A DNA stretch of 64,000 bases from Zobellia amurskyensis (GTDB lineage: Bacteria > Bacteroidota > Bacteroidia > Flavobacteriales > Flavobacteriaceae): positions 121,986 through 185,985 of the forward strand of contig NZ_RCNR01000006.1 in the NCBI RefSeq assembly GCF_009725985.1, written 5' to 3'. Below, piece by piece: positions 26,950 to 35,759 of this stretch (its first letter is position 1; the number at the start of each line of letters is the position of its first letter). A program made the translations under genes and the position numbers. The notes under the pieces are model-generated. The model did no database searches and was not told the DNA's origin. It was given only the letters and a program-made list of their open reading frames with translations.

Positions 26950-26968
26950 AAACTATTTGTTTCAATTT

Positions 26969-27013
26969 AAAAAGGTGCTGGGGTTAGTTAAATCTAATTT
27001 CAGCACCTTTTTT
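26969..27013 (+). terminator. Rho-independent terminator after gltX
   Basis: AAAAAGGTGCTG pairs with CAGCACCTTTTT around a 20-base loop, followed by T residues. Confidence 0.85.
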
Positions 27014-27129
27014 CATGAAGTATTTAGCCTATGGAGAAAAATATTGGTTGTAACAATATTGAGAAAATTACTACATATATTAGGAAGTGTTTCGTAAATT
27101 AAATCATTAACTAAAAAATCAAAAAAATT

Positions 27130-28059
27130 ATGGGAAATCTTATCTGGATACCAATCATATTTTTCGTTGTAGCAACGATTCTTTCCGGGGTCTTTATCGT
27201 TAAGCAGCAGACCGCCGTACTAATAGAAACTTTCGGAAGGTTTACTAGTGTTAGACAATCGGGAATTCAATTTAAAATACCTTTTGTACAACGTATTTCG
27301 GCTAGAATGGGACTGAAAATTCAACAATTAGATGTTATTATAGAGACCAAAACCTTGGATGATGTATTTGTAAAACTTAAAGTTTCCGTACAATATGTAG
27401 TCATCAAAGAGAAGGTTTACGATGCTTTCTATAAGTTGGAGTATCCACACGAGCAGATAACTTCCTATGTATTTGATGTTGTTCGTGCCGAAGTTCCCAA
27501 AATGAAATTGGATGATGTTTTTGTAAAGAAGGATGATATTGCCATCGCCGTAAAATCTGAACTACAAGAAGCCATGTTAGATTATGGCTATGACATTATT
27601 AAGACCTTGGTAACGGATATTGACCCAGATGCACAGGTAAAGGAGGCCATGAACCGAATTAATGCCTCTGAGCGTGAAAAAATAGCCGCTCAGTTCGAAG
27701 GTGATGCGGCCCGTATCCTAATCGTAGAAAAAGCCAAAGCAGAAGCGGAAAGTAAGCGATTGCAAGGACAGGGTATTGCAGACCAACGCCGTGAAATAGC
27801 ACGTGGTTTGGAAGAGTCTGTTGAAGTTCTGAACAAAGTGGGTATCAATTCGCAGGAAGCTTCCGCCCTAATCGTGGTTACACAACACTATGATACCCTA
27901 CAGTCCATTGGCGAGGAAACCAATACAAACCTCATTCTTTTACCCAACTCACCACAAGCCGGTAGTGACATGTTGAACAATATGGTCGCCTCATTTACAG
28001 CAAGTAATATGATAGGCGAATCCATGAAGAAGACGCAAAAGGAAAAAAAGAAAGAGTAA
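27130..28059 (+). CDS. SPFH (stomatin/prohibitin) domain membrane protein
   Basis: The 309-aa protein has one N-terminal membrane helix (residues about 5-23), then the SPFH/band-7 domain (VKQQTAVLIETFGRF through about residue 200), then an Ala/Glu-rich coiled coil typical of stomatin oligomers and a Lys/Glu tail. Such proteins form ring or microdomain scaffolds at the inner membrane and often guard membrane proteases; no NfeD-like partner lies next to it here. It is a single-gene unit closed by a strong terminator. Confidence 0.9.
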   Translation: MGNLIWIPIIFFVVATILSGVFIVKQQTAVLIETFGRFTSVRQSGIQFKIPFVQRISARMGLKIQQLDVIIETKTLDDVFVKLKVSVQYVVIKEKVYDAFYKLEYPHEQITSYVFDVVRAEVPKMKLDDVFVKKDDIAIAVKSELQEAMLDYGYDIIKTLVTDIDPDAQVKEAMNRINASEREKIAAQFEGDAARILIVEKAKAEAESKRLQGQGIADQRREIARGLEESVEVLNKVGINSQEASALIVVTQHYDTLQSIGEETNTNLILLPNSPQAGSDMLNNMVASFTASNMIGESMKKTQKEKKKE

Positions 28060-28079
28060 TACTAAAATCTCATAAACGC

Positions 28080-28119
28080 AAAACGGGTCTCTAGAATTAA
28101 CCTCTAGAGACCCGTTTTT
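28080..28119. terminator. Bidirectional terminator between SPFH and DUF6327 genes
   Basis: A 16-base perfect stem, AAAACGGGTCTCTAGA with TCTAGAGACCCGTTTT, and a seven-base loop lie between convergent genes. Confidence 0.93.
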
Positions 28120-28132
28120 AATTTGTAATGGT

Positions 28133-28348
28133 TTAGTTGAATTTCTTCAAAATCTTTTTAGCAACCATAGATATGGTCAACTTCTGCAAAATACCGCTGA
28201 ACCCCCCCAGCAAATGGGTTGGATACAAGCTGTTCTTTGTTATCTGTACCTGCATTTTTAGATTTTCGCGCTCAATATCTTGCTGTAGCTTTAAAATCTT
28301 CAGGTCCTGATCTATTTGTTCGAACGAAGTATATTTCTTTGGTATCAT
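28133..28348 (-). CDS. DUF6327 family small protein
   Basis: The 71-aa protein starts YTSFEQIDQDLKILKLQ, the pattern of the flavobacterial DUF6327 family, followed by a charged helix and a basic C-terminus. No function is known. It is the last gene of a three-gene operon after YtxH and a holin-like membrane protein; its ATG overlaps the stop of the holin-like gene by four bases. The same trio is common in flavobacteria and is usually seen as an envelope-stress set; that role is inference. Confidence 0.75.
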   Translation of the reverse strand: MIPKKYTSFEQIDQDLKILKLQQDIERENLKMQVQITKNSLYPTHLLGGFSGILQKLTISMVAKKILKKFN

Positions 28349-28695
28349 ATTTCTTCAAAATAAAGTTCGGAAAAACGGGCCATTAGAGGTTTGACTAACG
28401 AACGACGGAAAATAAAAACCAATATACCCAAAAGAATATAAAAGCCTCCAACGATAAGAAACCCCAACGCCGTATTCTCCAGTTCCGCTCCAATATAAAA
28501 ACCTGCTGAAACAGATAAGAACAAAAGAGCCAGTACAACCGCTATACCAATAAATGCCGCTTGGGCAAAACCGGTTACCCCTTTCATAAGCAATTTAAAA
28601 GCCTTTAGCTTATAAAACTCCCTACTACTGTCAAGGTATGACCTAGCACTAGCTTCAGCCTCTGAAATGCTCTCTTTTAGTTCGTCAAAAGCCAT
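28345..28695 (-). CDS. Phage-holin-3_6/YqjE-like membrane protein
   Basis: The 116-aa protein has an amphipathic, acidic N-terminal helix and two adjacent membrane helices (about residues 42-66 and 72-92), then a basic segment. This matches the Phage_holin_3_6 (DUF1469, YqjE-like) family, chromosomal membrane proteins that, despite the name, are not lysis holins. It starts 3 nt after the YtxH gene and overlaps the DUF6327 gene. Confidence 0.75.
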   Translation of the reverse strand: MAFDELKESISEAEASARSYLDSSREFYKLKAFKLLMKGVTGFAQAAFIGIAVVLALLFLSVSAGFYIGAELENTALGFLIVGGFYILLGILVFIFRRSLVKPLMARFSELYFEEI

Positions 28696-28698
28696 ATG

Positions 28699-29028
28699 CT
28701 ATTTTTGTAATTGAGCATTTTTCTTCTTCAATTCTGTTAATTTGTTTTCCAAACTCATGATGATATCATCTGCTTTATAGCTCATGTTAGAAATAGTATC
28801 CTCAAGCTTTTGCTCAAAATCAACCTTTTTCTCCTCAGCGGTTTTTGTTAATTCTTCCGTAGCTTGAGAAATTCTATGCGTTATATCGTCTTTAGTCTTT
28901 AAAGCATTTTTTTTGATTTTCTTTCTTGTCTTTTCACCTTTATCCGGTGCGTACAAAATACCTGCCCCTACTCCTATAATTGCTCCAGTTATAACGGCCA
29001 ACAAAACATTTCCACTATCATTTGACAT
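28699..29028 (-). CDS. YtxH domain-containing protein
   Basis: The 109-aa protein has an N-terminal glycine-rich membrane helix (VITGAIIGVGAGILYAPDKG, residues about 11-30) with the YtxH signature APDKGEKTRKKI, followed by a long Lys/Glu coiled coil. YtxH proteins are small general-stress membrane proteins of unknown mechanism. First gene of the YtxH, holin-like, DUF6327 operon. Confidence 0.88.
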   Translation of the reverse strand: MSNDSGNVLLAVITGAIIGVGAGILYAPDKGEKTRKKIKKNALKTKDDITHRISQATEELTKTAEEKKVDFEQKLEDTISNMSYKADDIIMSLENKLTELKKKNAQLQK

Positions 29029-29377
29029 AATCTCTATTTTTTAAATTAATACTTGACTAAAATTAAAGAGTATTTCTAATTTCTCATTTTTAAGAGCAAA
29101 TTGGATTAACTCGTTTAATATGATGCAATTTAGAACTAACATTTCATTGATGTTACCTCAATAAGATTGAAAATTAACGTTTACGTCAATTTAAGGGACG
29201 TTTAACTATTTTAAAGCCGTTTAAGAGCTATATTCAGGGTAAGTGGACAGATATATCGGGGAAATTCAGAATTGCTCTCAGAAGAAATTTAAATCAGTCG
29301 ATTAAAATATAGGATATCAATATTAAATTAATTTTTAATAGATAAAAATTATAGTCTAAAAAATTGAAAAATCTTAT
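29029..29377. other. Intergenic stretch upstream of the YtxH operon
   Basis: About 350 bp, very AT-rich. I found no open frame with protein-like composition and no TAnnTTTG match in a useful place; the promoter for the YtxH operon must lie here but is not evident. Confidence 0.4.
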
Positions 29378-29415
29378 AAAAAAACTCCTTTAGAGTCTTA
29401 CGCCCTAAAGGAGTT
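29378..29415 (-). terminator. Rho-independent terminator after glnS
   Basis: On the minus strand, AACTCCTTTAGGG pairs with CTCTAAAGGAGTT (one wobble), followed by a T run. Confidence 0.85.
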
Positions 29416-29440
29416 CTGTTTCCAAGAAAATAAAAACTTA

Positions 29441-31123
29441 TTATTTACTTTGAAGTTTTGCCCAAGTATCCCTTAAGCCAACTGTTTTATTAAAAACCAA
29501 TTTTTCCGTAGTTGAATCTGGATCTACGCAAAAATATCCCAGACGCTGAAATTGAACTCGATCTCCAGGTTTAGCCCCGGATAAACTTGGTTCCAGAAAT
29601 CCGGTGATTACTTTTAAGGAATCCGGATTAATGAATTCCATAAAATCTTTGTCCTTATGCGTATCCGGACTTTCATCCGTAAACAAACGATCATATAACC
29701 TAACTTCGGCCTGTAAAGCATGCGCAACAGATACCCAATGTAACGTTCCCTTTACTTTACGCAGGCTTTCCTCAGTTCCGCTACCACTCTTACTCTTTGG
29801 GTCATAGGTACACTGAATTTCAGTAATATTCCCATCGGTATCTTTAGTGCAGCTTTCTGCCTTAATGATATAACCCGACTTCAATCTCACTTCTCCACCC
29901 AATTTAAGACGGAAAAATTTACGATTTGCTTCCTCCTTAAAATCATCCTTTTCAATATAGATTTCTCTGGAAAAGGGGATTTGACGCGTACCTGCAGATG
30001 AATCTTCGGGATTGTTTTCCGTATCCAACCACTCTACTTCACCCTCTGGATAGTTCGTTATAACAACCTTAACGGGATCTAAAACGCCCATAACTCGCGG
30101 CGAAATCTTATTTAAATGCTCCCTAACATGGAACTCTAAAAGAGAAACATCTATTAGGTTGTCCCTCTTAGCAATACCTATGGTTTCAACAAAATTTCGA
30201 ATAGACTCCGGCGTATACCCACGTCTTCGCAATCCTGATAACGTACTCATTCTTGGATCGTCCCAGCCCGTTACAACATTTTGTTCAACCAATTGTAACA
30301 ACTTACGCTTACTAACTACCGTATGACTTAAGTTACGACGTGCAAACTCACGTTGTTTAGGTCGCAATTTCTTTACATCAATAACTTGATCTAAAAACCA
30401 ATCATAAAGCTCGCGGTGCATAGCAAACTCTAACGTACAAAATGAATGGGAAACCTGCTCTATATAATCACTTTCGCCATGCGTCCAATCATACATAGGA
30501 TAAATACACCAATCGGTATTTGTTCTATGGTGCACCTTATGTAACACTCGGTACATTATTGGATCGCGCATTAGCATATTAGAGGACGACATATCAATTT
30601 TAGCGCGAAGTACATGAGTTCCCTCATCAAACTCACCATCTTTCATTTTCTGAAAACCAGCAAGATTCTCTTCAATAGAACGGTCTCTAAAAGGACTATT
30701 TGTTCCTGGTTGTGTTGGAGTACCTTTTTGCTCGGCCATAACCTCAGACGACTGCTCATCAACATAGGCTTTTCCCTGTTTTATCAATTCAATGGCCCAA
30801 TCATATAATTGCTGGAAATAATCAGAAGCATACCTTTCGGTATCCCACTTAAATCCTAACCATTCCACATCCTTTTTAATAGCATCTACATACTCCTGCT
30901 CTTCCTTTGCAGGATTGGTATCATCAAACCTCAAATTTACAGGTGCGTTGTATCGTAATCCCAATCCAAAATTCAAACATATAGAACTTGCATGCCCTAT
31001 ATGTAAATAGCCATTTGGCTCCGGTGGAAAACGAAAACGCAAATCCTGTGTTGAGTAGCCATTTTTTAGGTCTTCTTCAACAATATGTTCAATGAAATTC
31101 AACGATTCAACTGCCTCGCTCAT
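29441..31123 (-). CDS. glnS: Glutamine--tRNA ligase
   Basis: This class I synthetase charges tRNA-Gln. About 560 aa, full length. HIGH is intact at residues 41-44 (PPEPNGYLHIGH) and the KMSKS-equivalent VVSKRK is near 266-271; the C-terminal anticodon-binding beta-barrels are present. I start it at the ATG at 31123 (MSEAVESL): the longer frame begins with a GTG that lies next to the -7 box TACCTTTG (31144-31151), so it would be untranscribed or at the very 5' end, and AAAAGGA precedes the ATG. It is transcribed divergently from the spr operon. Confidence 0.97.
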   Translation of the reverse strand: MSEAVESLNFIEHIVEEDLKNGYSTQDLRFRFPPEPNGYLHIGHASSICLNFGLGLRYNAPVNLRFDDTNPAKEEQEYVDAIKKDVEWLGFKWDTERYASDYFQQLYDWAIELIKQGKAYVDEQSSEVMAEQKGTPTQPGTNSPFRDRSIEENLAGFQKMKDGEFDEGTHVLRAKIDMSSSNMLMRDPIMYRVLHKVHHRTNTDWCIYPMYDWTHGESDYIEQVSHSFCTLEFAMHRELYDWFLDQVIDVKKLRPKQREFARRNLSHTVVSKRKLLQLVEQNVVTGWDDPRMSTLSGLRRRGYTPESIRNFVETIGIAKRDNLIDVSLLEFHVREHLNKISPRVMGVLDPVKVVITNYPEGEVEWLDTENNPEDSSAGTRQIPFSREIYIEKDDFKEEANRKFFRLKLGGEVRLKSGYIIKAESCTKDTDGNITEIQCTYDPKSKSGSGTEESLRKVKGTLHWVSVAHALQAEVRLYDRLFTDESPDTHKDKDFMEFINPDSLKVITGFLEPSLSGAKPGDRVQFQRLGYFCVDPDSTTEKLVFNKTVGLRDTWAKLQSK

Positions 31124-31143
31124 AGGGTTCCTTTTTAGAGGCA

Positions 31144-31151
31144 CAAAGGTA
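31144..31151 (-). promoter_or_regulatory. -7 promoter box TACCTTTG for glnS
   Basis: TACCTTTG on the minus strand, 20 nt before the chosen ATG, decides the glnS start. The -33 element is weak. Confidence 0.6.
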
Positions 31152-31344
31152 CGTAAAATGCCGTAATCCGGCAGCTTTCAATTTCCATTCATACAAATAC
31201 TTGCGTTTCACAACAATTATATCCCTTGCTACAACATTAAATTCTCTACGCGTGTATTATATGTCATATTTGTTATTGTATTCTCTATGTCATAACCCAA
31301 ATCTGACATTGAAACCTGTAGTAAACCCAAAACTACGCCTACTT

Positions 31345-33600
31345 ATGAGACAGAAAAGAATTAACATTCCGCGAACAATTTTGACAGCATTTCTATTGCT
31401 GCTCACGACACAAATCTCAGCACAAATTGCATTGCAAGCTCCAGTACCAGCTGACAACCCCAACTTATCTGGGACCAACACTTGGCCACGAGCATGTGCA
31501 GATACAGATTTCAATGAATTTTTTGTTACGATAGAATGGGCCGGTTCGGCCAACCCGGACAATGAGTTCATTCTGGAACTATCCAACGCCAACGGTTCTT
31601 TTGCAAGCCCTTTAGAACTATCAACCGTTAGCGATCAAAACAGCAATACAGAATTTACAACAAGTTTCAGCCTTCCTACGGATACAAGGGGAGCCAATTA
31701 TATGATGCGTGTTAGAAGCACAAGCCCATCATCCACAAGTCCCTCTTCCGCTGGTTATTCTATGTATTTCTTAGGGTTTGACACCAACCTACATATGAGC
31801 CCGGATGGTGATGGAACTACTCCAGGAAGTGTACAAGCCTGTGGTAGCACGCAGATTACTTTAACTGTAGATAACATACCGGCTTCAGAGTTAAATACCT
31901 ATCAGTATTCTTGGTACCGAAGCGGTACAAAACTTTCAGAAACCGGACCATCAATTGTAACTAATGGTACTGGCGAATATTTCGCTTTTATAGATTATGG
32001 TGATTGTACAGGTTCTGCCAATACGGAGTCTAACCATATTATTGTTAACTCTGGTACCAGCACTGGTATTGCTATTAACGCTCCCTCCACTACATCATTA
32101 TGTGCCGGAGATACAGTTGCACCTTTAGAAGCAAACGTTCAAAATGGCAGTTACATATATACATGGTATAAAGATGGAACCGAAGTACAGGCTTCACAAG
32201 CAGGTGGATTTACCTATACCATTAACACTAACGATCCATCTTTTATTGGAGACTATACCGTAGAGGTTAGAGGAACAGGTATCTGTACAGAAACATCAGC
32301 TGCGGTAACCATTACCAACGCCGGTGCATTTACAGTTACAAGAAACAACAATGCTAACCTTGTAGTGCTTCCTTCTCAGACTCAAACCTTAAGTATAACA
32401 TCAAATGCCAACGCACCTACTTATGAATGGTTCAGAAATGGTACTCCAATACCTAGTTCTAACAATTCTTCTTTAACAATTAGCCAAGCTGGAACATATT
32501 ATGCTGCCGTTACACAAACAGGCGGTACTTGTTCATCAACCACAATTAACTCTGAAAATACAGAGGTTGTTGCTCCAACTGCGTTTAGAACAGAAATAGC
32601 TTATGCTACATCATATGAATCATGTAGCAATACCAGTATAGCATTGACTACAGACAAAATTTATGCAGTTTTAGGTGATGGAACCGAAGTGGACGTTACT
32701 GCGGATGTAGCCTCTTCTTTTACATATCAATGGCAGAAAGACGGTACAAATATAACAGGTGAAACTTCGCAATCAGTAAGTTTGACCGATAGCAATGAAA
32801 ACGGAGCATACTCCGTAACCACAGATTTAGGTGGAATGAACGCAACATCAAACACACTACCTGTACAACTAGCCAGTGAGGCCTTAACTATTAGCAGCAC
32901 GAGCACAGTATATTGTAGTTCATCTGACGTGATTACCCTATCCACCACTACGGATCTATCTTCAGAAACTTTTGATTGGGAACGCGATGGCGAAGCTGTA
33001 AACTCTTCTGATAGTTCATTGTCCATTACGCAACCGGGATCTTACCGTTTGGTTGTAAGAAAGGGTACTTGTTCACAAATATCAAATGAGATCAACATTA
33101 CACCTTTAGATCCAGACCTGATTACATTGGACGTTGACGGAGATGTAATATTTCCAGAAGGTAGTTCTAAAACAGTAAATGCCAATGGCGGTACTGCTTA
33201 CAGATGGTTAGATGCCAATAATATTGAAATAAGCAGTTCTTCTTCAGCAACTTTTACTACAGAAGGCAACTACTTATTGATAGCGAATATTGACAACTGC
33301 GAAATTAGTAAACCTATAACTGTAACCTATTTAGACCTATTTAATATACCTAACGTTATCACGCCAAATGGTGATGGCTCAAATGATCAGTGGATTGTAC
33401 CTAATTCATATTCCAACAAATCTGATGTACGGGTAATCATTTACAACGCTCAAGGTGTAGAAGTACTTAATTCAACCAATTACCAGAATAACTGGCCCGA
33501 GTCCTCAATTAGCTTTGCTAAGCAAAACATGGTTTTCTATTATGTAATCAAAAATGCTAGCGAGACATTGAAACAAGGTACTATAACAGTTATTAGATAA
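31345..33600 (+). CDS. sprC: SprC-like gliding motility protein with type IX secretion type-B C-terminal domain
   Basis: About 751 aa. Signal peptide with a Leu-rich core ending ISAQ near residue 27; then several Ig/PKD-like beta-sandwich modules, each with paired cysteines and WYK/WFR-type strands (WYKDGTEV, WFRNGTPI, WQKDGTNI); then the gliding-motility-associated C-terminal domain (FNIPNVITPNGDGSNDQW) that directs secretion by the type IX system and surface attachment. I start it at the ATG at 31345, as the 48 upstream codons are not signal-like. Position is the main ground for the name: first in the order sprC-sprD-sprB-sprF known from Flavobacterium johnsoniae, 10 nt before sprD. Confidence 0.8.
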   Translation: MRQKRINIPRTILTAFLLLLTTQISAQIALQAPVPADNPNLSGTNTWPRACADTDFNEFFVTIEWAGSANPDNEFILELSNANGSFASPLELSTVSDQNSNTEFTTSFSLPTDTRGANYMMRVRSTSPSSTSPSSAGYSMYFLGFDTNLHMSPDGDGTTPGSVQACGSTQITLTVDNIPASELNTYQYSWYRSGTKLSETGPSIVTNGTGEYFAFIDYGDCTGSANTESNHIIVNSGTSTGIAINAPSTTSLCAGDTVAPLEANVQNGSYIYTWYKDGTEVQASQAGGFTYTINTNDPSFIGDYTVEVRGTGICTETSAAVTITNAGAFTVTRNNNANLVVLPSQTQTLSITSNANAPTYEWFRNGTPIPSSNNSSLTISQAGTYYAAVTQTGGTCSSTTINSENTEVVAPTAFRTEIAYATSYESCSNTSIALTTDKIYAVLGDGTEVDVTADVASSFTYQWQKDGTNITGETSQSVSLTDSNENGAYSVTTDLGGMNATSNTLPVQLASEALTISSTSTVYCSSSDVITLSTTTDLSSETFDWERDGEAVNSSDSSLSITQPGSYRLVVRKGTCSQISNEINITPLDPDLITLDVDGDVIFPEGSSKTVNANGGTAYRWLDANNIEISSSSSATFTTEGNYLLIANIDNCEISKPITVTYLDLFNIPNVITPNGDGSNDQWIVPNSYSNKSDVRVIIYNAQGVEVLNSTNYQNNWPESSISFAKQNMVFYYVIKNASETLKQGTITVIR

Positions 33601-33610
33601 CCGACCGACC

Positions 33611-35758
33611 ATGAAATTTGTAAAATACATAGCGCTTACCTTACTGGCCGCACTGACGTTTGCAAACGTTCAAGCGCAGGAAGATGATCCAGTTCTATTA
33701 TATAGTCCAGCCTCACAGAATCTATTGAAATTCAATAGATTCTTGATTAACCCAACCTTCTCGACCGTTCAGGAAGATAAGTCATACATTAACCTTCTAC
33801 ACCGAAACCAATCGGTACAATTTAAGGATAATGATCAAACTTATTTCTTAAGTTACAGCGGTAGAATAGGTGATAAGAGCGGTTTAGGGCTTAGCCTTTA
33901 TACACAAAGTGTTGGAGCCGTCTCTAACATTGGTGTGTTGGCTAACTATGCTTATGGAATAAAATTAAGCGACAAAAGTAACTTTACATTTGGCGGTAAC
34001 TTAGCATATTACAGTACTGGTCTTGACCAGAATAGCATAGATGTTATTGATTCCAATGACTTTAGTCTAACAGGAACGGAGGATAGCAATGTGCTTTCTT
34101 TTCAGCCTGGTTTCAATATTTCCTATGGCAATATTGACTTTGGTGTCTTTGCTGAAAACTTATTTGATTACAATCTAAAGACAAGTGAATCCCTAACGGA
34201 ATTTGCGGATAAAACTTATTCTAGCCACCTTCAATATACCCATCGTTTTAAAAACAATGATGGTATTATGGAAGGCAGTCGCTTAATGCCAATTGCACGG
34301 GTACGTATGAACGGTCAGAACCGATTGGCAGCCACAGGCGAAGACAATCAAGATATGACCTATGGAGGTGCCGTTATTTTAGATCTGCCAAAATTAGGAT
34401 GGTTACAGGGTGGATATGACAGCTTTTATGGTGCATCCGCCGGTGCAGGTTTCAATATCAACAAAAGACTTTCCTTAGGTTATACTATGGAAAAAGGTTT
34501 CGGAACCAACTTTGATAATTTTGGTGTTACTCACGAAATCTCTTTCGCTTTCTCGTTTACTCCAAACCTTACCGAAGACCGTGTAATGCTTGAAGATGAT
34601 TTTGAAGATTCTCTAGTCGAAAACGAAGATGTAGACAAAAATGATTTAGTAGATAATGAAGAGATAGAGGAGTTAAAACGTAAACTGGCAGAGAACGATG
34701 CCATCATACAAGAGCTCATGTTTCGTCAAGATTCATTGGAGTCTGACCGTCAGAAAGATTTAGAACGTCGCTTTAATATGGTCATGAGTATGGTCCGAAA
34801 TGAGACCAGTGGAGAACGTCCAGACCTTGAAGATCGTGCCGAAAAATTGTTTATGGGAACGAATGACCGTCCTGCTCTTGCGAACAATTCTAATGACCCA
34901 AATTCTAACAATAGCAACAACAATATTATACCAAACAGTACATCTCCTAATAACGTTTCATCTTCAACCTTGGCAAACAACACTATTAAGAAACCTAGAC
35001 CTACTGTTGTTAGAGATAAAGTACAACAAACCACGTCAACTCCATCAACTTCTGGATCAACTTCAAAAGTTGCAGATAGAAGCGATGTAAAGAGTAGAAA
35101 GTTTAAAAATTTAGAAGGCGTAAAAGACGGTTATTATGTGGTAGCCAACGTTTATAAAGGGGGCCAGTATATGGACAAATTTATGAACAAACTTAACAAC
35201 GATGGATTTTCATCTGACTATATAGCAAATCCTGATAATGGATTAAAATATGTGTATTTACAACGCTATGATACTTGGGATGAGGCTGTAGCCGCTCATA
35301 ACAGCAGCATGAACGGTGCTTATGATGGTGAGCTTTGGATTATGGATGTTGATAACCGTTACTCGAACGAAGCCTATGCTTCTAACGTTAATAAGATAAA
35401 AGAAAAATCTGCTAAATATGATACCGATGTACTGCGCACCAACGCGGTAGTAAAAGACCAGGTGGTATCTAATGAATTGACCCCAAAAACATCTAAAATA
35501 GATGGTATTGGCTCTGGCTATTATATCATCGCGAACGTATTTGCAAACCCTAAAAATGCAAATCGTTTTGTAAAACTTTTAAACTCTTACGGGCTGAGTG
35601 CCAGTTACTTCATAAACCCTGAAAATAACTGGAGGTATGTATACCTAAAAAGACACCAATCTTGGAACAATGCCCTCCTATCTTACTATACCAACCTAAA
35701 TGATGCGTACAACGACAAAATGTGGATTATGCGCGTCAGACCAAATCTACTGGCATAA
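33611..35758 (+). CDS. sprD: SprD-like protein: PorP/SprF beta-barrel plus two SPOR-like modules
   Basis: 715 aa. Signal peptide ending VQAQ (residue 23); PorP/SprF-family beta-barrel over about 25-325; a charged coiled coil at about 345-400; an Asn/Ser/Thr-rich linker at about 415-490; and two SPOR-like repeats at about 500-590 and 630-715, each with the frame GYY(V/I)(V/I)ANV...NPxN...YVYL.R...W...LWIM. In F. johnsoniae sprD is needed for normal SprB function in gliding. PorP/SprF proteins bind type-B secretion substrates, and the SPOR-like tail should reach the periplasm or peptidoglycan. The same module occurs in the PorE-like protein at 7974. It ends one base before sprB starts. Confidence 0.82.
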   Translation: MKFVKYIALTLLAALTFANVQAQEDDPVLLYSPASQNLLKFNRFLINPTFSTVQEDKSYINLLHRNQSVQFKDNDQTYFLSYSGRIGDKSGLGLSLYTQSVGAVSNIGVLANYAYGIKLSDKSNFTFGGNLAYYSTGLDQNSIDVIDSNDFSLTGTEDSNVLSFQPGFNISYGNIDFGVFAENLFDYNLKTSESLTEFADKTYSSHLQYTHRFKNNDGIMEGSRLMPIARVRMNGQNRLAATGEDNQDMTYGGAVILDLPKLGWLQGGYDSFYGASAGAGFNINKRLSLGYTMEKGFGTNFDNFGVTHEISFAFSFTPNLTEDRVMLEDDFEDSLVENEDVDKNDLVDNEEIEELKRKLAENDAIIQELMFRQDSLESDRQKDLERRFNMVMSMVRNETSGERPDLEDRAEKLFMGTNDRPALANNSNDPNSNNSNNNIIPNSTSPNNVSSSTLANNTIKKPRPTVVRDKVQQTTSTPSTSGSTSKVADRSDVKSRKFKNLEGVKDGYYVVANVYKGGQYMDKFMNKLNNDGFSSDYIANPDNGLKYVYLQRYDTWDEAVAAHNSSMNGAYDGELWIMDVDNRYSNEAYASNVNKIKEKSAKYDTDVLRTNAVVKDQVVSNELTPKTSKIDGIGSGYYIIANVFANPKNANRFVKLLNSYGLSASYFINPENNWRYVYLKRHQSWNNALLSYYTNLNDAYNDKMWIMRVRPNLLA

Positions 35759-35759
35759 A

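Noticed and set aside
28345..28695. Prophage or lysis holin
   Set aside because: The holin-like protein sits in a chromosomal trio with YtxH and DUF6327; no phage structural, integrase or lysin gene is present.
31201..31344. Longer start for SprC
   Set aside because: The upstream 48 codons are not signal-like and would bury the clear signal peptide that begins at 31345.
35700..35759. Longer start for SprB inside sprD
   Set aside because: It would overlap sprD and hide a good signal peptide; the ATG at 35760 lies directly after the sprD stop.
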